From: Chitinophagales bacterium
GTDB taxonomy: Bacteria; Bacteroidota; Bacteroidia; Chitinophagales; Saprospiraceae
Reading direction: 5' to 3'
Assembly (NCBI GenBank): GCA_013298445.1
Contig: JAAFHQ010000077.1
Location: 1 to 12,655 of the forward strand
Length of the DNA stretch: 12,655 nt
The notes under the pieces were generated by a model. The model ran no database searches, was not told the DNA's origin, and saw nothing but the letters and a program-made list of their open reading frames with translations. The number at the start of each line of letters is the position of its first letter. Within the stretch, counting starts at the first letter, position 1. A program made the translations under genes and the position numbers. Below, one piece after another: positions 7,502-12,655 of the stretch.

Positions 7502-8536
7502 AAAAAGTTAAGCTTCAACGCGCTCTTTACTTTTATGGCATCCTTGGTCACGATTTTGGCTACAGCTCAAAATCCAGTAGTGGTCAATCCTTCAGCTTTA
7601 ACTATTGCGGCACCCAATCTGGTCATCACCAACATTGTTCCAGAAAAACCGGTGTACGTACCAGGTGAAACGGTCAATTGCAAAGTAACCGTAAAAAACA
7701 TCGGCTCTGCCAAAGCCATTGGTACCCTGGATGACCCCGCCAAAGGCTACATGGTTGACCTAGTTTTGTCAACAGATGCCAGTGCACCAATCGCCTTCGC
7801 GGTAGTACCTAACCCTTACGAATACCAGGAAGACATGTTGGTGATCGGCGGTCGCTACAGCAACACCAAAACTTTGGCTCCTGGTCAGGAAGATACTTAT
7901 TTGGAAAGTTTCCCAATGCCCAAAGTAATTGCTAAACCTTGCCAATTGGGCTACGTAGCCATCGGTGCTATTGCCGACCCAGGTAAAAAAGTAGCGGAAA
8001 CCAATGAAAATGACAATACTCGCTTTGTTCGGGTGAAATTGGATTGCAGTGGCTCCACTACAGCCCCTCGCCCTGACCTGGTGATTACCTACATGGCCCT
8101 CGCCAATCCCGTAGGTGGCCCTGGTTTGCCTTTTTCTGAATTCAAAATTGAGGTAAAAAACATTGGTACTGGCCCTGCTGTGGGTACAGATACTGACCCT
8201 GCGAATGGCTATATGGTGGACATCATCACTTCTTCCAATACCGCTGCACCAATGGCTTATGCGCCGCTAGCCGCTGCCGGGCAGTTTCCCGAAGACAAAC
8301 TGGTGATCGGTGGACGGATTTCCAACACCAAAACCCTGGCTCCAGGCGCTTCACAAATCTACTATGTGAATGACATGAAGCTACCGATGGTGGATTTGCA
8401 CAACTACTGTGGAAGAAACTTTTACCTGGGCGGTATCGTGGATCCAGGTTTAAAAATCGCCGAAATTCTGGAGACAAACAATCAGCGCTTTATTGAATTC
8501 AGAGTGGATTGTAAGATGTATACGGGAGGAAAATAG
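7499..8536 (+). CDS. Secreted protein with two CARDB-like domains
   Basis: A signal peptide (MKKLSFNALFTFMASLVTIL, cleavage near ATA-QNP) precedes two tandem Ig-like domains of the CARDB type (cell-adhesion-related domain in bacteria), about residues 35-185 and 195-340 of 345. Each begins PxLVIT, has a VKNIG strand and ends with a DPGxKxAE and xNxRF pattern before a Cys. Both repeats also share an extra block, GYMVD...AP...VIGGRxSNTKTLAPG, which ordinary CARDB copies lack as far as I recall. No anchor or C-terminal sorting domain is visible, so it is probably released or held by a partner. TTG at 7481 also opens the frame, but ATG 7499 starts the signal peptide. Its start codon lies in an inverted repeat. 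A structural or adhesive role at the cell surface fits the family, but the ligand is unknown. Confidence 0.8.
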   Translation: MKKLSFNALFTFMASLVTILATAQNPVVVNPSALTIAAPNLVITNIVPEKPVYVPGETVNCKVTVKNIGSAKAIGTLDDPAKGYMVDLVLSTDASAPIAFAVVPNPYEYQEDMLVIGGRYSNTKTLAPGQEDTYLESFPMPKVIAKPCQLGYVAIGAIADPGKKVAETNENDNTRFVRVKLDCSGSTTAPRPDLVITYMALANPVGGPGLPFSEFKIEVKNIGTGPAVGTDTDPANGYMVDIITSSNTAAPMAYAPLAAAGQFPEDKLVIGGRISNTKTLAPGASQIYYVNDMKLPMVDLHNYCGRNFYLGGIVDPGLKIAEILETNNQRFIEFRVDCKMYTGGK

Positions 8537-8543
8537 GAAAGAC

Positions 8544-8648
8544 GAATTTTTCGAATGACGAATGACGAATTGCTACCGCAGCGTTTTTGACAAGGATATT
8601 GTCTAAGTCGCTGCGGTAGCAATTCGTCATTCGTCATTCGAAAAATTC
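8544..8648. repeat. Perfect 40-bp inverted repeat H2 between convergent genes
   Basis: Arms 8544-8583 and 8609-8648 match as reverse complements at all 40 positions, with a 25-base loop (8584-8608). The arms contain a direct repeat of GAATGAC and end at the loop with GCTACCGCAGCG. The loop has its own small stem, GACAA/TTGTC, and includes TTTGACAA (8586-8593), as does the H1 loop on the other strand. H2 begins 8 bases after the CARDB stop and ends 8 bases before the cytochrome gene's stop, so it probably acts as a two-way transcription end. On the plus strand the right arm ends with a short A-run, and the left arm includes a T-run. Confidence 0.93.
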
Positions 8649-8655
8649 CTCATTT

Positions 8656-10635
8656 TTAAGGTGTTTCCTGCCGCAAAGAATTAATCCACGCCGCCATTTT
8701 TAAGGCATCCGCTTTCGGTACCTGAGACATAGGTGCCATTTCGGTAGCGTATTCGGGCCAGTTTTTAGGCTCCGGTTTGTGAATCAATTCTACGATGCGC
8801 TCGTTGCTGTACTTGCGCTTGGCGATATCGGTAAAAGAAGGGCCAACCTGCCGGGTGTTGGTATTGTGGCAACCCAAGCAAGTCCACTTGGCTAACAAGG
8901 GTTGTACCTTGTCGTAAGTAGGGGCCTTGGCTTCTACTGTTTCTTTGCCCTTTTTGGCCTTGGGTACTTTTACATTAACTTCTTCCATCACTTTCGCTGG
9001 AGCGGCTTCCATCCTTTTGGTACTCACTTCTGACATGCTCAGTTTCGCGCCATCCGGAATGTTGTTGAGGGTGTAGTACGCAGTAGGGTGCAAAACGGGC
9101 AAACCATCACGCGAGCGAATCCCATCCACCTTGATTTCGTGCAAGTAGTATTGTTTGATGTTGTCGATCACCAAACGCACTTTCAGGCCATCTTCCGATA
9201 CTTTTACCCCTTTGATGCCGAGTGGCGTATCGCTGATGGGCGGGCTGCCGTATACGGGGTGGTATTTGTAGATGAAGTTTTTGCCAGCATAGGAAGCCAG
9301 GTTTTCGGCGCTGGCCTTGTCAACAGGCAAAGTGAATTCAATCTCAAACCCGTCGGGCATCGCGCGAACCGTTTTCATTTCCATCGGCACTTTCCCAGTC
9401 CAGGCCAGGCGTTGCAAGCCCGAAGTGGCCGTTCCTGCTGAACCCCAACCGCGGTTGGTTTCGCCTACGTACAAAGAGCCATCGTGACCCCAGGTCATGC
9501 GCAGGATTCCTGATTGGAAACCGCTGCGAAAATCAAAGGCTACACCCTGGAATTCACCCTTCACTTTTTCCATCACCACGCGCATCACGCGACTTTGACC
9601 TTGGTCACCAACAAAAACCTGACCTGCAAAAGGCCCAAATCCACCTTTGGTTTGATCCGGTAAAATTTCGGAGTTGGAAATGCCTAAAATTCCGTGAGGC
9701 AACCAAACTGCGGGCAGGGTTACTTCCGGCAATTTGCTTTTTACGGCAAAAAGGGTGTTTGGATTGGCTTCGTTGTCGATGTTTTCAGGTTTGTTGTAGC
9801 CACCCGTTCCGTTTTTAACTTTCCGTGGATCTACCACCGCATTAAATTGGTCGGCGGTCATTTTTACCGGAGAGTTGGCAATTTTATCGGTCCACACCAG
9901 TCCAGCCGGGTGGCCGGTGAAGGCTCCTTTTTTAACGTGCCAAATACCCCCGGAACCCATGTAGTCGCCCTGGTTGTCGTCGTAAAACAACTCACCATCA
10001 ATCATGCCCAAACCACAAGGGGAGCGCATCCCGGTTGCCCAGGGCTCCATTTTGCCATCGGGGGTGATGCGCATGGTCCAGCCGCGGCCAAAAACCTTGC
10101 TTTCGCCCCGCCACCATTCCTGATCGCCAAAGGCTACGTTGCCGGTAACAAACATGCTGCCGTCGGGCGCAAATTTTGGCCCGTAAGAATACTCGTGGTA
10201 GTGACCGGAAACGGGCCAGGCGTAAACGGTTTCGTATATGTCTGCTACGTCGTCGCCATTGGTGTCCACCAATTTGGTGAGTTCACCCCGTTGGGCAGCG
10301 TAGAGAGCATTGTCTTTGGATGCAAGTCCCAATGGTTCGTGCAAACCGGAAGCGAAAAGTTTGTACCGAGGCAGGGTCCCGTTGGTCATTTCCGGATTTT
10401 CTACCAGGTATACATCTCCACGGCGGGTACAAAGGGCCAGTCGACCGTCTTGCAAGGTGGTTATACCGCCTACTTCCAGGAGCATTCCTTCGGTAGTAGG
10501 GAGGGTGATGATTTTGTAATAATCGTCTTCCGTAGGTGTTTTAACCGGAGGAATCACGCTCCAGCTAAAACTGGTAAACACTTGTATGATGAGCAGACCG
10601 GCTAAACATAAGCCAGTTTGGATAAAATATTTCAT
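8656..10635 (-). CDS. Beta-propeller (PQQ-type sugar dehydrogenase-like) protein with C-terminal cytochrome c
   Basis: This is a secreted or periplasmic 659-residue protein. A signal peptide or anchor (about residues 3-25) is followed by a long propeller region with blade-like motifs such as APDGSMFVTGNVAFGD and TWGHDGSLYVGETNRGWG, similar to the membrane-bound dehydrogenase and sorbosone dehydrogenase-like group. A Lys-rich linker (about 545-575) leads to a class I cytochrome c domain with C586, C589 and H590 (CLGCH) and likely distal Met in EMAPMSQV. It may oxidise a sugar and pass electrons through the heme. The frame is open upstream to 10701, but that part is hairpin H3 and the ATG at 10635 starts the signal peptide. 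It follows the DUF1080 gene on the same strand, so the two probably form an operon. PQQ use and substrate are not shown. Confidence 0.85.
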   Translation of the reverse strand: MKYFIQTGLCLAGLLIIQVFTSFSWSVIPPVKTPTEDDYYKIITLPTTEGMLLEVGGITTLQDGRLALCTRRGDVYLVENPEMTNGTLPRYKLFASGLHEPLGLASKDNALYAAQRGELTKLVDTNGDDVADIYETVYAWPVSGHYHEYSYGPKFAPDGSMFVTGNVAFGDQEWWRGESKVFGRGWTMRITPDGKMEPWATGMRSPCGLGMIDGELFYDDNQGDYMGSGGIWHVKKGAFTGHPAGLVWTDKIANSPVKMTADQFNAVVDPRKVKNGTGGYNKPENIDNEANPNTLFAVKSKLPEVTLPAVWLPHGILGISNSEILPDQTKGGFGPFAGQVFVGDQGQSRVMRVVMEKVKGEFQGVAFDFRSGFQSGILRMTWGHDGSLYVGETNRGWGSAGTATSGLQRLAWTGKVPMEMKTVRAMPDGFEIEFTLPVDKASAENLASYAGKNFIYKYHPVYGSPPISDTPLGIKGVKVSEDGLKVRLVIDNIKQYYLHEIKVDGIRSRDGLPVLHPTAYYTLNNIPDGAKLSMSEVSTKRMEAAPAKVMEEVNVKVPKAKKGKETVEAKAPTYDKVQPLLAKWTCLGCHNTNTRQVGPSFTDIAKRKYSNERIVELIHKPEPKNWPEYATEMAPMSQVPKADALKMAAWINSLRQETP

Positions 10636-10726
10636 GTTGAGAAAGTTGAGGAGTTGAGTAGTTGAGGAGTTGAGAAGTTTGGTCGCTTGCGGCAGCCTCA
10701 ACTTCTCAACTCCTCAACTTCTCAAC
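10636..10726. repeat. Long imperfect hairpin H3 between DUF1080 and cytochrome genes
   Basis: The left arm (10636-10667) pairs with the right arm (10696-10726) over about 31 bases, with one mismatch and one extra base. The arms are built of GTTGAG-type units; a 14-base unit GTTGAGGAGTTGAG occurs at 10645-10658 and again at 10661-10674, so a second, shorter pairing of the right arm is possible. The loop includes CGCTTGCGGCAG (10684-10695). It fills the whole gap: 4 bases past the DUF1080 stop and directly next to the ATG of the cytochrome gene. In the mRNA it would sit immediately 5' of that start codon. Confidence 0.88.
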
Positions 10727-10730
10727 TGTG

Positions 10731-12614
10731 TTACCAAATAATCGAAAACTTCGCAATGCCAGCTTTCACAGGCACAACCAATTCCTTTTTGCCATTAAAA
10801 TCACGAATCGACGCTTTTAGCTCACCACCAAGGACAATGTAATACTTGCGGTCGTCAATGGCAAAAGAGCCGTCGGGCATGGCCATGATGTCTTTGCCTT
10901 CGGCTAATTTGAGGTGTGCACCGTCAGGAATAGTCCCGTTCAACGCGATTTCCCGCACCAGGCTGTTTTGATCCACGCTGGGATAGCAACGCTCTTCCAC
11001 GTCGATACCTTTGTAGCTGTAGCGGAAAATAGGCCGACCAGTTGCTTCCTCGATGGCGTAACCTTTGGTTTTGAAGTCTGCTTCCTGATAGGTCGTGGGG
11101 AATGCATCACTTCTGCCCTGGATGATGCCCAGGCTTTGGCCAATAAAGGTGAACTGAGTGACCCCCAGCGGGCGGAAACTGCCATCCCCCCGGTCATTCC
11201 ACATCGGAGTGGCATCGATAAAGTCTCCCCGCCAAACACAAGCGACATTGCCCGCTTTGAGGTCGTAGATGTAATGCAGGCCACCTGGGTCACCTACCCC
11301 AATGGTATGGGTGAGCCGGCGGGCCCGGTCGCGCTCAAAATCGAGGAAAGCCCGGAGTAATCTGGTCTTGCTGCCCACTGCCACCTGAATGGGTGAAGTA
11401 GGGTTGGGGTCTGGTGGATAAGAGCCAAAGGTGGTCAAGGTAGAACGTTGAATAGCCGAACCCTCGATGACCCAACCCAGCCGGGGCGGCATATAACCCG
11501 CATCTTTGTAGTAATAGAGGGTAAAAGGGTGAGCGCCTGCCTTGAGTTGAACACTACTCTGTTTGGAGTCCCACCAACTATCCGGACGCTCGTTGAAGGC
11601 TACATTCTGGTTGTCAATTTGCAGTTTGTACCCCCCAGTCGTATTGAGCGACATCAGGTAATAGTCATCTTCTGGTACGTTCAATACGCCATCAAACCGA
11701 ACCCCGGAAACATCCTCCAAATCCAGCACTTCAATCGTAACTGCGGGAAGTTTTCCGCTGGATTTAGGCGTTTGAGCGTTCAGCTCCTCGGCATTTTTGA
11801 ATTTGCCTTCGAAGTATTTGTAGCTGATGTCGCTGGTGCTGGCCGTTTTGGCACCTAGGGAGCGGTACTTGATGTTGCGGAAAGCCACTGCACCGTGGTC
11901 GCCCTGGATAAAGATAGGGCCAAGGGGCACTTCTTTTTGATCAAGTGGGCCACCGGTTGGCAGTGGAATCTCCAGGTTCTGGTGCACCGTTACACCATTG
12001 ATAATCACGTAATGCAGGCGGGCATTTTCGATTTTATTGCCTTGGGCATCAAATCGGGGTGCCTGAAAGGAAATTTTCATGTTTTGCCACAGGCCGGGTG
12101 CTTTGGCCGCATTGGCCAGGGGTGCTTTGCCCATATAAATTTTGCCAGGGGCACTTTCCCAGTTGCGGTAGATGCCGCCGAGGTCGCCGAACTTGGGCGA
12201 TTTTACGCCCCAGCTGTCGAACAATTGTACCTCATAACGCCCTTGCAGGTAGATGCCCGAGTTGGAACCTTTGGGCATCATAAAGTCCAGTTCAAGTTCC
12301 AGGTCGCCGTGTTCCCAGGCAGTAAGGACTTTGTAGCCTTCGACGGTAGCCCAATCCTGTTTTTTGTTGGCCTGATCCAGGATGTCGTGGTCCTTGTCAG
12401 ATACATTGTTAAGCAGGATCCCTTTGCCGGGTGTAACCTTCATGCCGCCATTGCGATCCATCACCACATCGCCCACAATTTGCCAATTGCTGCCCGTGGT
12501 TTTGAAATTGCTCATGTCTTCGAGTGGGAGGGTTTTGAGTGGGAACTTTTGTGCCCAACCCGTCACAACACTTAGCATGGAAATAGCAAGTAGTAGTGTT
12601 TTAACAGACTTCAT
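10731..12614 (-). CDS. Secreted DUF1080 (3-keto-disaccharide hydrolase-type) protein with PA14-like region
   Basis: The 627-residue product has a signal peptide (cleavage near GWA-QKF). A DUF1080 domain follows at about residues 35-255, with the typical strands ELELDFMMPKGSNSGIYLQG and YEVQLFDSWG. This concanavalin-like fold is seen in 3-keto-disaccharide hydrolases and related carbohydrate-binding or cleaving proteins. A PA14-like sugar-binding region comes next at about 285-400 (FDGVLNVPEDDYYLMSL..., then AGAHPFTLYYYKDAGY). The last ~220 residues, which include VGDPGGLHYIYDL and RPLGVTQFTFIG, I do not recognise. The start is ATG 12614 at the signal peptide. Only 41 bases of its upstream region are visible, so its promoter cannot be judged. 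It is the first gene of the minus-strand pair with the beta-propeller cytochrome, suggesting joint sugar breakdown outside the cytoplasm. Confidence 0.83.
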   Translation of the reverse strand: MKSVKTLLLAISMLSVVTGWAQKFPLKTLPLEDMSNFKTTGSNWQIVGDVVMDRNGGMKVTPGKGILLNNVSDKDHDILDQANKKQDWATVEGYKVLTAWEHGDLELELDFMMPKGSNSGIYLQGRYEVQLFDSWGVKSPKFGDLGGIYRNWESAPGKIYMGKAPLANAAKAPGLWQNMKISFQAPRFDAQGNKIENARLHYVIINGVTVHQNLEIPLPTGGPLDQKEVPLGPIFIQGDHGAVAFRNIKYRSLGAKTASTSDISYKYFEGKFKNAEELNAQTPKSSGKLPAVTIEVLDLEDVSGVRFDGVLNVPEDDYYLMSLNTTGGYKLQIDNQNVAFNERPDSWWDSKQSSVQLKAGAHPFTLYYYKDAGYMPPRLGWVIEGSAIQRSTLTTFGSYPPDPNPTSPIQVAVGSKTRLLRAFLDFERDRARRLTHTIGVGDPGGLHYIYDLKAGNVACVWRGDFIDATPMWNDRGDGSFRPLGVTQFTFIGQSLGIIQGRSDAFPTTYQEADFKTKGYAIEEATGRPIFRYSYKGIDVEERCYPSVDQNSLVREIALNGTIPDGAHLKLAEGKDIMAMPDGSFAIDDRKYYIVLGGELKASIRDFNGKKELVVPVKAGIAKFSIIW

Positions 12615-12655
12615 TGAATGTGTTTGTTGAAAAAAGTAAATATATCAATGGCCTC

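Noticed and set aside
9694..10605. 303-residue plus-strand ORF
   Set aside because: It is antisense to the well-supported beta-propeller gene, and no recognisable domain or signal is seen.
10636..10701. Extension of the cytochrome gene start to 10701
   Set aside because: The added residues (MRLPQATKLLNSSTTQLLN...) are only a translation of hairpin H3, and the signal peptide begins at ATG 10635.
10636..10726. CRISPR-like array from the GTTGAG repeats
   Set aside because: Units are short and nearly adjacent, there are no spacers of regular length, and the right arm is an inverted rather than direct copy.
11895..12575. 226-residue plus-strand ORF
   Set aside because: It is antisense to the DUF1080 gene, whose domain motifs are clear.

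Overview
The window looks like a chromosomal segment of a Bacteroidota bacterium, probably from the Saprospiria and most like Haliscomenobacter. That placement is my judgement from gene content and style: many secreted or lipoprotein products, tandem CARDB domains, DUF1080-type glycoside-active proteins, a beta-propeller/cytochrome c protein, and start codons without Shine-Dalgarno sequences. There is no RNA gene, CRISPR array, complete insertion sequence or origin that I can support.

Layout, left to right. Bases 1-120 hold a strong GC-rich inverted repeat (H1) and a degenerate relative of it. Bases 141-1284 (minus strand) hold a chimeric locus. The first ~85 codons of a secreted M14 zinc carboxypeptidase run, out of frame, into a 5'-truncated fatty-acid hydroxylase/sterol desaturase that carries a C-terminal 2Fe-2S ferredoxin domain. 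Bases 1459-2418 (minus) are an Rpn-family PD-(D/E)XK nuclease/putative transposase gene split by one in-frame TGA. An AT-rich divergent intergenic region follows, then a small two-TM membrane protein (2607-2864, plus).

Bases 3012-6121 (plus) look like a three-gene operon: a membrane-anchored protein of unknown function, an outer-membrane beta-barrel protein, and a lipoprotein of the vanadium-dependent haloperoxidase/PAP2 superfamily with all expected active-site residues. It ends in a clear intrinsic terminator (6153-6186). Next are a four-TM class III adenylate/guanylate cyclase (6307-7392) and a secreted protein with two CARDB-like domains (7499-8536). The start codon of the latter lies inside an 11-bp inverted repeat.

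A perfect 40-bp inverted repeat (H2) separates that gene from a convergent minus-strand pair. The pair is a DUF1080/PA14-like secreted protein (10731-12614) transcribed ahead of a beta-propeller protein with a C-terminal cytochrome c (8656-10635). It plausibly does periplasmic or extracellular sugar oxidation and cleavage. A third long hairpin (H3) fills the gap between these two genes and ends directly at the start codon of the second.

The most unusual signals are the three long intergenic hairpins, H1 and H2 sharing a loop motif; the M14/desaturase junction; the nonsense-split Rpn gene; and the hairpin over the CARDB start codon.
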